NCBI RefSeq assembly: GCF_000381745.1 | Contig: NZ_KB906986.1 | Location: 1-64,000, forward strand | Length of the DNA: 64,000 nt | Direction of reading: 5' to 3' | Source: Psychromonas ossibalaenae ATCC BAA-1528 | GTDB taxonomy: Bacteria > Pseudomonadota > Gammaproteobacteria > Enterobacterales > Psychromonadaceae | Part shown: positions 37,459-44,940 of the stretch, in pieces | How positions within the stretch are numbered: position 1 is the first letter of the stretch | Layout: every line of letters begins with the position of its first letter | Notes under the pieces: generated by a model | What the model saw: the letters and a program-made list of their open reading frames with translations, nothing else | Told to the model about the DNA's origin: nothing | The model's database searches: none | Made by a program: the position numbers and the translations under genes

Positions 37459-38496
37459 TTACTGCGACGGATCATATTCGATGCCGTATTTCTTTAATAA
37501 AATCAAGTATTCAGGCGTTTTCTTAAAATCACTCAGAGCTTCAGCAAAGCGCTGTGCCAGCGCTTCTCCGGCACGAGCTTTTGAAAATGCAATATACTGC
37601 GAAATACCCGGTTGATAAGGTTTCAGATAAGCAATTTTATTTGCTATTCCCTGTCTATGCGCAAAGTAACGGATCCTGTCGATATGACCTATTCCGATAT
37701 CAAATCGACCGGACAGCAGCCTCTTTAACAATATTACCTCATCTTTAGCGCCTTCATCTTTCTGCAGCCAGTCTGCCCGATCAAAATATTCCCCATAGCT
37801 GTAACCGCTTATTCCCCCTATCCTGAATCTGGTGCAGATCGCCGTCATACTGAAACCTGTGCTTTGCACTTTTTAAAACAAAAAATCCGTTATTTACTAC
37901 GCTCAAAATATTCCTATTATCAAAAATAGCAAACTCTTCGCGTTGTGCTGTTTTTCCGATATATACCCGTTATCATTCAAGATGCAAAAATCAGCAAGTC
38001 GTGAGGTAAACAGGTTCTAGGCGTGAAGGTGAAGATCTAACGGGTTAAATCGAGACTTCGCAACAACGAATATGTTTGCCTAACGGCTTGCCCCGTGGGT
38101 CGCGAGCTCGAAAACCAATACTGCGTTACAACATTCGATAAGGACTAGCCATTGTCATCATGTTGCGCCTTGCCTTAGTGTCCGAGCTCGCGACTGATAA
38201 ATGCATTTTGATTGGTAACGGGTATAGGTAATCGCATCCGCCTCACCATTTTTCATCATACGTATCGCTCTTTTCCAGGGCACACTGATAAATTCAATCT
38301 TTATTTTTAATATACCCGCTATCGTGTAAATAATATCAATATGAAGCCCGGTCATCTTATTGTCGGAAGTTATGATTTCTTGCGGAGGATTACTCCTGGC
38401 GGATCTAACGATCAGTAACGATTCCTGCTTTTCGGCATATACTCTCTGACCTAGCGCCAGCACAATCAATATGAAGGTAATGAAAATATTTTTCAT
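37459..38496 (-). pseudogene. Periplasmic solute-binding protein, disrupted by a MITE and a frameshift
   Basis: The 5' part (38496 downward) encodes a signal peptide (MKNIFITFILIVLALGQRVYA) and the first lobe (GLHIDIIYTIAGILKIKIEFISVPWKRAIRMMKNGEADAIT). The MITE at 37964-38224 interrupts it there. Deleting the element plus one TA joins ...GEADAITY to IGKTAQREEFAIFDNRN in frame, continuing to about DGDLHQI. Near 37821-37830 the frame then shifts by one base into RIGGISGYSYGEYFDRADWLQKDEG, which runs to the normal end (LLKKYGIEYDPSQ). So two independent lesions exist, and the gene is dead. Confidence 0.9.
37964..38224. repeat. MITE-like repeat, copy 2 (261 bp), inside a gene
   Basis: Ends TACCCGTTATCATTCAAG and TTTTGATTGGTAACGGGTA, with TA on both sides (37962-37963 and 38225-38226). 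Removing the element and one TA restores the interrupted reading frame, so these ends and the 2-bp duplication are well supported. It lacks about 64 internal bases present in copy 1. Confidence 0.93.
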
Positions 38497-38721
38497 ATAA
38501 CCTCCCTATGTACCAATAATATAAGCCGTCAGCGGTAAAACGCCGATATCTGTGCACAAGTATGGATATACGGCTGTGTTTTTACCACATTAAAACGGCC
38601 GTTATTTCCATATAAAACGTATTCGTCACCTGAAAACAGACTAAAAAAACGGGAAAGAAAAAGATACAAACACTAAGGGGAACTGCCCGTTTTACCTTTG
38701 ATAAAAAGTTACTGCTTTGCT

Positions 38722-40380
38722 TTAATGGGAGTAAATACAATTCTTACCGCTTTTTTTAGCCTTATATAAGGCTTTATCTGCTTTCTCAAGCAGCTCCGCA
38801 CTGTTTAAGTTTTCCTGATAACAGCCGCCGGCAATACCAATGCTCATGGTAACGTGCGCAGCAGCGCTGTTTCCCTCATGCGTTATGTTTAAAGCGTTAA
38901 CTTTAGCAAGCACCTCCGCCGCCATTTTCTGCGCCCCATCAGGTGTCGTATTAGGTAAAATAAACAGAAATTCTTCACCGCCGTAGCGGGCAATAAAATC
39001 AGTAGAGCGCCTTTTACTGTGCAATAGTGCGGCGCTTACCTGTTTCAGACAATCATCTCCAGCTAAATGGCCGTAAATATCGTTGTACCTTTTAAAATAG
39101 TCAATATCCATTATCAACACCGCCAGAGGTCCTTGGTTTCTCGCAGCAGTCTGTAATTCCTGCTCCAGCCTCTGATCTAAAGCACGCCGGTTATACAAGC
39201 CCGTTAGTCCGTCAGTTAAAGAGAGATCCCGTAATATCTGCTTCTGCTCTTCGATTTCGGCGGCAAAGATATTAAATGCTTTCGCCATATCGGAAATTTC
39301 GTCGTTACCGCTGACATCGAATTCGATCTTATCACCTTTAAGCCGCGCAATAACCTGCCTGTTAAGTAAAACAACACGTTCAACAAAACGCCTTTTAATG
39401 AAATAAATAACAGAAAAAAGAACAAATAAAACAAATAACGAAACGACATTCATTAGTTTTGTTTCAGCGTCCGTCGCCTCAATTATCGCATTTGTATCGG
39501 CAACTACGGTCTCATTAATCTGATAAGACTTAAATTCGGCTACGCGGGAAAAATCATCAAGCAGATTTTTCAAAAAATGCTCCCGTCCAATAACACGCCC
39601 GTTAATACGAAGCTGCATAATTTTCAACTGCAGCAGGCCGTTTTCGGCAAACATCAGCTGACGCAGCTGGTCAGTTAAAGATTCAGCGCTTGTCCGGCTG
39701 GACAGCGGCAGCAAAAGAATATCTTTTTCGAGTAATGCTATTTTATTTTCAGCCTGACGAAAAACCTGCCTTACTTCCTGTAGTCTGAGCTTTATTAATG
39801 TTTTACTGGCTAAGGTTATCATCTCTGAATACGCAGACGTCCAGATTGTACCGGCTGAATTTCTATTTACTTGCGGTGATAAACTGAACATTTTTTCATG
39901 AAGTGTATACATGCTGCTTTGAGCTTCTATTATCTGCTCCTGTATAGTTAATTTATGCTGCACCAGCTGCTGTAAACTAAAAAATTCACTACTGATTACA
40001 TTCAGTTGAGTGCTCAAATAAACATTACTATCCTGTTCATTTATCTGCTTTTGAATACTCTGCACTTTATTTTCAATGCTTTGTTTTACAATCCGCAGCG
40101 TTACATCATTACCGGAAAAAGCCAGACGGCTGCTTAAATGCAGCAGCTCATTTATCTGGTTGTGCAGGTTCCTGGAGTAAGTGATCTCTGGAAAAGAGTC
40201 TTCCGTGATCTGTACTAAAATAGACTGAAAACTACCCAGGCGGTAATGTGATAAAGTCATCGCGCTTATAAATAAAAAAACAATGCTTATAAATGCGGTG
40301 CTGATAACAGCAGCAAGAGAGCATCGACGCCCGCGGGACGAGTGTGAAAGCTGCTGGGGTATTTTTTTTCTGCTGTTCAT
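38722..40380 (-). CDS. Membrane diguanylate cyclase with HAMP-like linker
   Basis: A 552-residue protein with two membrane helices (about 22-45 and 312-332) around a helical periplasmic region, a HAMP-like linker (FDVSGNDEISDMAKAFNIFAAEIEEQ) and a GGDEF domain starting at LTDGLTGLYNRRALD. The active site is GGEEF (about residue 465), a functional variant, with an intact I-site RSTD five residues before. Its ATG overlaps the stop of the upstream nucleotidase-like gene by four bases, so the two are co-translated; the periplasmic nucleotidase-like protein is a likely input to this cyclase. Confidence 0.93.
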   Translation of the reverse strand: MNSRKKIPQQLSHSSRGRRCSLAAVISTAFISIVFLFISAMTLSHYRLGSFQSILVQITEDSFPEITYSRNLHNQINELLHLSSRLAFSGNDVTLRIVKQSIENKVQSIQKQINEQDSNVYLSTQLNVISSEFFSLQQLVQHKLTIQEQIIEAQSSMYTLHEKMFSLSPQVNRNSAGTIWTSAYSEMITLASKTLIKLRLQEVRQVFRQAENKIALLEKDILLLPLSSRTSAESLTDQLRQLMFAENGLLQLKIMQLRINGRVIGREHFLKNLLDDFSRVAEFKSYQINETVVADTNAIIEATDAETKLMNVVSLFVLFVLFSVIYFIKRRFVERVVLLNRQVIARLKGDKIEFDVSGNDEISDMAKAFNIFAAEIEEQKQILRDLSLTDGLTGLYNRRALDQRLEQELQTAARNQGPLAVLIMDIDYFKRYNDIYGHLAGDDCLKQVSAALLHSKRRSTDFIARYGGEEFLFILPNTTPDGAQKMAAEVLAKVNALNITHEGNSAAAHVTMSIGIAGGCYQENLNSAELLEKADKALYKAKKSGKNCIYSH

Positions 40381-41882
40381 GGCTGACCCGCAGGTTGTTT
40401 AGCAATATCTAACATTCTAGATTCTATTTTAGGCGAAATACTGTTTGTTAAACGTAGTTCGTTAATCAGTATATCTGACAGCAGTTTTGACATCTGCTGA
40501 TTATAGGTAAGCGGTACATTATGTTTAAACCGCTGATAACCATCACCGCCATTGGCAAGGTAAGATGAAGTCGCCAGCTTATAGCGCTTTAACGGCAGCA
40601 GCGGGCTGTCACTAATCTCCACAGAAACAACGCGGTCACCAGCTGCTGCTTGAGAATTGTAAACAACTTTCATACCCGAGATCTGTGGGAAGCGGCCTTT
40701 GGCATTTTTTATTTGTGAAAAACCATTTTCTAATACCGCTATTAACTGCATTCCTGTCACTTCTAATAAAACCACGGTATCACGGTAAGGAAGCATTTTA
40801 ACAATATCTCTTCTACTAATTTGAGTGTTTTTAGGATAAAAACTGTTGCCTCGAACTGCGCCGCCGTTAAGCAGTGCAATATCAGCCCCGCTGTGCTTTT
40901 TCATTAAATCGGTTACTAAATTACCTAAGGCATTTTCGGTTGTTCGTAAACTTAGCGACGACGTATCTATATCTGTACTGGTGACGCCGATTATTTCATC
41001 CAGCAGTAAATTTAAACGGCTGCTGTAATTGTCTATCTGACGCTGCACAATAGAGTTTTTAGGGTACGACAAAAGTTTCTCTGCCTGCCACTGCACCGTT
41101 AGTGTCTGCACTTGTTTTGTATGCCAGCTCAGTTCAATAACTGCCGCCTGAGAAGTTTCAGGCAAAAATACCTGTTTAGGATGCTCCTGCACCTTTTCAG
41201 CAGTCAACAGACCGGTTTCACTATCATTTCGTAACACCAGATCTACCGTACCATTTTTTAAATAATCAACGCAGTTAAGCTCAGTGCCTCGATAATGCAT
41301 GATAATAAGATCTGCTCCCAGAGCGCGTAATTTTTTCGCCTTGGCGGCAATTATAAAATTCGGATCTTTTACACTGCTGCGTGTTAGGTTATAGGTTTCA
41401 AGTACCTCCTCATCCATTAGCGATATAAAACCCAGTTTATATTTACCCTGCTGAATCATTACTGAATCCAGTACTCCATCAAGGTTCTGCTGTGTAGATA
41501 TTTGTGCAGTATTACTCTGCACAATAGGAAAAGCAGCCTCATAGGTACGCAGTGACAACTCATCTTCAGAAAAAGCGAAATCTCCATTGCTGGCAGCCAT
41601 TACGTCAGGCTCTATGCTGTTCAGCAGATCAATAATATGAGTGCCGTGGTCAAAGGAGGATAAGATACTTGGAAAAAGGCTGTTACCGCCAAAAACAAAA
41701 AAAGTTGGAATCGGCTTTGCTCTATGAATTTCTAATAGCGATGCTAACTCCGCGTAACCGCCTTTATCGCGGCTCTCTATTTCAGTGAGCCCGGCAGTAA
41801 ATATCAGATTAGCTTTTTCAGCAGCCGCATAAGCATTATTTATGCACAGCAAAGCGATAATTAGAAAAATAATTTTGAGCAT
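40377..41882 (-). CDS. Exported 5'-nucleotidase-like protein lacking metal ligands
   Basis: A 501-residue protein with a signal peptide (MLKIIFLIIALLCINNAYA). The overall order is that of UshA/CpdB-type nucleotidases: a metallophosphatase half and a 5'-nucleotidase C-terminal half (NALGNLVTDLMKKHSGADIALLNGGAVRG; YLANGGDGYQRF) that is well kept. In the first half the catalytic motifs are gone: the DxH strand reads IFTAGLTEIESR, the GDxxQG loop reads FGGNSLFPS, GNHEFD reads SNGDFAF, and GHSH reads RNDSE. It is therefore probably not a phosphatase but may bind nucleotides. The four-base overlap with a cyclase gene suggests a periplasmic sensing partner. Confidence 0.83.
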   Translation of the reverse strand: MLKIIFLIIALLCINNAYAAAEKANLIFTAGLTEIESRDKGGYAELASLLEIHRAKPIPTFFVFGGNSLFPSILSSFDHGTHIIDLLNSIEPDVMAASNGDFAFSEDELSLRTYEAAFPIVQSNTAQISTQQNLDGVLDSVMIQQGKYKLGFISLMDEEVLETYNLTRSSVKDPNFIIAAKAKKLRALGADLIIMHYRGTELNCVDYLKNGTVDLVLRNDSETGLLTAEKVQEHPKQVFLPETSQAAVIELSWHTKQVQTLTVQWQAEKLLSYPKNSIVQRQIDNYSSRLNLLLDEIIGVTSTDIDTSSLSLRTTENALGNLVTDLMKKHSGADIALLNGGAVRGNSFYPKNTQISRRDIVKMLPYRDTVVLLEVTGMQLIAVLENGFSQIKNAKGRFPQISGMKVVYNSQAAAGDRVVSVEISDSPLLPLKRYKLATSSYLANGGDGYQRFKHNVPLTYNQQMSKLLSDILINELRLTNSISPKIESRMLDIAKQPAGQP

Positions 41883-42137
41883 GATCGTTGACGCCGTTAT
41901 TGCCTGAGCTGCTTACCCTGTGTTTATTAGTCTGCAAAATGAACAGAATTAAAGACAAACAGCATACCCTGTTGAACAAAAATGACCATTTGATTAATCA
42001 TTTATCATTTGAATACAAGTAGAAGATCACTTAATAGGATCAGTATAGTCATGAAACGGCTAATTAAGGAGATTGCCACTGTCTGAAATACAGCCATTAG
42101 AGTCGGTCGGAGGGGGATCAGAAAACAGCGTCTGTTC

Positions 42138-42166
42138 CCTATCCGGCGCTTTATGCGCCGGATAGG
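42138..42166. terminator. Hairpin in the gap before the MITE
   Basis: CCTATCCGGCGC, loop TTTAT, GCGCCGGATAGG: a perfect 12-bp stem followed on the plus strand by ATTTTC. No plus-strand gene ends just before it, and the minus-strand permease ends beyond the MITE at 42471, so its owner is unclear; it may once have ended the ABC operon before the MITE arrived. Confidence 0.55.
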
Positions 42167-42202
42167 ATTTTCACTAGCGCGAAAATAGTGAACGGATATA
42201 TA

Positions 42203-42461
42203 TACCCATGTTACTTCAAGATGCAAAATCAGCAAGCCAAATTGTACTTAGATGCCAGGCATAAAATTGAAGTATAGTTGTTCTACATTGAGACTTTATA
42301 ACGACGCAGATGAGTGTTATTTGGCTTGCCCTGCGGGGGATCAGCTCAAAAACCAGTATCGCGTTACAGCATTCAATAAGGGATCACCATTACCCTCATG
42401 CTGTGCCTTATTCTGGTCTTCGAGCTGAGTCCTGATAAAGCACCTTGAGGTATCATGGGTA
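42203..42461. repeat. MITE-like repeat, copy 3 (259 bp, diverged)
   Basis: Ends TACCCATGTTACTTCAAG and GGTATCATGGGTA with TA on both sides. The internal order matches copies 1 and 2 (GATGCAAAATCAGCAAG, TTGAGACTT, GGCTTGCCCTGCGGG, CAGCTC, GAGCTGAGTCCTGATAAA) but about a quarter of positions differ, so it is a separate subfamily. It ends nine bases from the ABC permease stop codon. Confidence 0.85.
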
Positions 42462-42470
42462 TAGCTCCCC

Positions 42471-43283
42471 CTATTTTCTTAATAACAGGCTAACTATTAA
42501 ACACAGGCTGCCAAGCAGGTAAGCACCTAAGCAGGATAACCAGCCAACCTGCACAAACACCATTAAAGGCTGCTGTGCCGTCAGCAGCGCCATCGGCATT
42601 GAGCTGATGTCACGGATGAAATCGGCCAGACTTGTAAATGTAAAAACATAGGTACTAACTAGCTTAAGCGTATAAGCTCCCACTACAACCACCAGCAACG
42701 GGGAATTGCTGACCTGCGAAACAGCCAGAAGCAGACAAGCCAGCGGCAGCAGCGCTAAGCTGACCAGAATCATTTTTGCCATAAACATTAACCAGCTAAG
42801 TAATACCCCGAAAAATGAAACTTCTCCCAGCAGACTAATTAAATCCTGACCATTAGTTAATGAAATAAACCACAGTAACAGCTCCGCACTTAGTACCAGA
42901 AGCGAACAGATCAGCGGAATTAAAATCAATGCAAAACCCAGTTTAACGACATGGGTCTGCAGATCAGATACCGGCATACTGCGCCAGAACATCAGACTGC
43001 CCTCCTGACGTTCTTTACGGAATGTTTTAGCCAGATACATTATTGATAACAACAGAGAAACAGCACCAGCACCAAAAGCTATGACCCTGCTAAGTCCCTG
43101 CGCAAAGTCAGGCGCATCATTCCCCTGATAATTAAACTGCAGTGACATATTACTAATAGAGTCAGTATTTAGTACTATCGAGCCCAATATCAATAACCCG
43201 AAAACCAGTAAAAACAGCGGTAAACGTGTCACAATTTTATGTTCAAGCAGCTCTTTTTCAAGCATAAAAAAACTAGGATGCAT
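42471..43283 (-). CDS. ABC-2-type permease subunit
   Basis: A 270-residue membrane protein with six predicted helices in the ABC-2 arrangement (long first loop after LPLFLLVFGLLILGSIVL, then FGAGAVSLLLSIMYLAKTFRKERQEGSLMFWRSMPVS, the cytoplasmic coupling segment). Its start shares one base with the stop of the ATPase gene (TAATG), so it is the third member of the GntR-ATPase-permease operon. The likely role is export or envelope-stress protection as in YtrABC-type systems; the substrate is unknown. Confidence 0.87.
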   Translation of the reverse strand: MHPSFFMLEKELLEHKIVTRLPLFLLVFGLLILGSIVLNTDSISNMSLQFNYQGNDAPDFAQGLSRVIAFGAGAVSLLLSIMYLAKTFRKERQEGSLMFWRSMPVSDLQTHVVKLGFALILIPLICSLLVLSAELLLWFISLTNGQDLISLLGEVSFFGVLLSWLMFMAKMILVSLALLPLACLLLAVSQVSNSPLLVVVVGAYTLKLVSTYVFTFTSLADFIRDISSMPMALLTAQQPLMVFVQVGWLSCLGAYLLGSLCLIVSLLLRK

Positions 43284-44137
43284 TAGACGCCCTCCTTTTG
43301 AAGTGCAATAAATATTTCCTGAAGATTTGGATTTATAATTTCACCCAGGCCTTCTGCCTGTGAGCGGTACTGACTTTTAAGCAGCCATTTAGTACTGCCG
43401 AGACCGGCTTGAGAAGAAATAGGCGACATCTGCTTAATGACTTCCTGATGCTGATGCAAAGCATCAACAATGAAATACTGCGCATGCAGCGAATCCATAT
43501 CGCCCTGCAGCACAACCTTTCCCTGCTTGAGCATTAGTACATCGGTAAGCAGGTGTTCAATTTCATTTACTTCATGACTGGCGATAATCAGAGCGCGTTC
43601 ACCATCATGAAACCATTCGATAAGATGACGATAAAAAGTATCACGATAAATAAGATCTAAACCTAAAGTCGGTTCATCGAGAATTAATACCTTAGTATCA
43701 GTGGCAATGATGATAGACAGGTGCAGCTGTACCTTCATGCCCTTAGATAAAGCACTTATTTTTTTAGACAATGCTATCTGCGTACTGCTCAGCAGCTGTT
43801 TAGCTTTACTGATATCAAAACTCGGGTGCACACCGCTGGTGTAACGTAAAATCTGTGCAACTGTCATCCACTCTGGTAATACATTCACATCCGAAATATA
43901 GGCCAGATTAGACATTAACTGAGCACGCTGACTGACCGGGTTTAAGCCGCAGACCCGGATTTCACCCTGATGACTCAGTGATCCCAGAAGCGCTCCGATC
44001 AGCGAGGATTTCCCCGCCCCATTATGACCTAACAGGCCCAGCACCTGCCCTGCCTGCAGTTCAAACGAAACATCTTTAACCGCCGTGGTCGACTGGTACT
44101 TTTTAGTGATATGTGCAGCGCTGACTAATGTGCTCAT
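43283..44137 (-). CDS. ABC transporter ATPase (YtrB/NatA-like)
   Basis: A 284-residue ATPase with Walker A GLLGHNGAGKSS, signature LSKGMKVQLHL (variant of LSGGQ), Walker B KVLILDEPTLGLD and the switch His in IIASHEVNE. It overlaps the GntR gene by four bases and touches the permease gene. Single-ATPase plus single-permease units behind a short GntR protein are typical of YtrA-regulated exporters that respond to envelope stress or antibiotics. Confidence 0.93.
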   Translation of the reverse strand: MSTLVSAAHITKKYQSTTAVKDVSFELQAGQVLGLLGHNGAGKSSLIGALLGSLSHQGEIRVCGLNPVSQRAQLMSNLAYISDVNVLPEWMTVAQILRYTSGVHPSFDISKAKQLLSSTQIALSKKISALSKGMKVQLHLSIIIATDTKVLILDEPTLGLDLIYRDTFYRHLIEWFHDGERALIIASHEVNEIEHLLTDVLMLKQGKVVLQGDMDSLHAQYFIVDALHQHQEVIKQMSPISSQAGLGSTKWLLKSQYRSQAEGLGEIINPNLQEIFIALQKEGV

Positions 44138-44505
44138 CTGTTTTCCTCAATTTGTTTTTCTAACTCTTCAATAAAATCCTGCACAGGCATATCAATACGT
44201 TTAAGCATCTGTGCAATGTTTACAATATCCCGGGTTAAAAACAGCTGTTTTTGTTCCATTTTCAATTTTTCAGCAGCACCGGGTAAAACAAACATGCCCT
44301 GACCGCGTTTTTTCTCAATTAAGTTTTTATCAACCAGGAGCTGATAAGCCTTCATAACAGTCTGGTGATTAATTTTCATATCTGCTGCAACGGCTCTTAC
44401 CGAAGGTAATGCACAGCCCTCCTGCCACACTCCAAGCAGGATCTGCTCTTCAATCAACTCTTTTATCTGATGAAATATGGGTTGTTTATCATTCCAGTCG
44501 CTCAT
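44134..44505 (-). CDS. GntR-family regulator, YtrA subfamily
   Basis: A 123-residue protein: winged helix (PIFHQIKELIEEQILLGVWQEGCALPSVRAVAADMKINHQTVMKAYQLLVDKNLIEKKRGQGMFV) followed by only two short helices, the hallmark of the YtrA subfamily, which lacks the larger effector domain. It heads the operon with the ABC ATPase and permease. A perfect 13-bp inverted repeat ten bases before its start codon is the expected autorepressor site. Confidence 0.92.
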   Translation of the reverse strand: MSDWNDKQPIFHQIKELIEEQILLGVWQEGCALPSVRAVAADMKINHQTVMKAYQLLVDKNLIEKKRGQGMFVLPGAAEKLKMEQKQLFLTRDIVNIAQMLKRIDMPVQDFIEELEKQIEENR

Positions 44506-44514
44506 ACGGACCCT

Positions 44515-44548
44515 GTTATGGTGTTATGCCTATGTATAACACCATAAC
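44515..44548 (-). promoter_or_regulatory. GntR operator overlapping the operon promoter
   Basis: GTTATGGTGTTAT (44515-44527) and its exact inverse ATAACACCATAAC (44536-44548) with an 8-base spacer. On the minus strand TTGCAT is followed after 17 bases by TATGGT, placing the -10 box inside the outer arm of the palindrome. Binding here would block RNA polymerase and repress gntR and the ABC genes. Confidence 0.82.
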
Positions 44549-44668
44549 TCTGAGAGCCGCTAGATGCAAGTTTTACAGACAGTTTAAGGAGCTAGATAAT
44601 GGAATGAGCGATTAAAAGCATGCTTGCAAATAAAGAGTATCGTAAAGATTATTTCTCTATTTTATGGT

Positions 44669-44721
44669 CATTTGGGCATTTGGGCATTTGGGCATTTGGG
44701 CATTTGGGCATTTGGGCATTT
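44669..44721. repeat. 8-base tandem repeat (CATTTGGG x6.6)
   Basis: Six full CATTTGGG units plus CATTT, identical throughout. It lies in the gap between the GH3 stop and the GntR operator, about 120 bases upstream of the gntR promoter. Identical short units of this kind change copy number by slippage, so length is likely to vary between strains. Confidence 0.92.
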
Positions 44722-44812
44722 TACTTTAAATAAAGGATAACAAAATGAAGGAGTTAGGCTGGAATTATCAGGTTCATAAATAAGCTGTCAACATGGACAA
44801 ACGCAGCTGTTC

Positions 44813-44833
44813 AACACAGCTGCATTTGTACAT
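44813..44833 (-). terminator. Hairpin downstream of GH3 gene
   Basis: GCAGCTGT, loop TCAAC, ACAGCTGC; on the minus strand followed by GTTTGT. It lies 108 bases past the GH3 stop codon. A weak terminator is likely. Confidence 0.5.
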
Positions 44834-44940
44834 TTTCAAGAAAAAACTGGTCTTTGGTTAAATTAACATTTTCAATTTTGTATCTAAAACCAGTCAGGGA
44901 TACATTGCAGTAGCTCAGATTAGCGCTGTTTAAGTCACTG

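Noticed and set aside
42203-42461. Riboswitch or structured RNA gene
   Set aside because: The paired ends and interior match two other mobile copies, so it is a repeat element rather than a cis-regulatory RNA.
44669-44721. CRISPR array
   Set aside because: The units are contiguous 8-mers without spacers; likewise the 10-base arrays at 1811 and 28271. No cas genes were seen.
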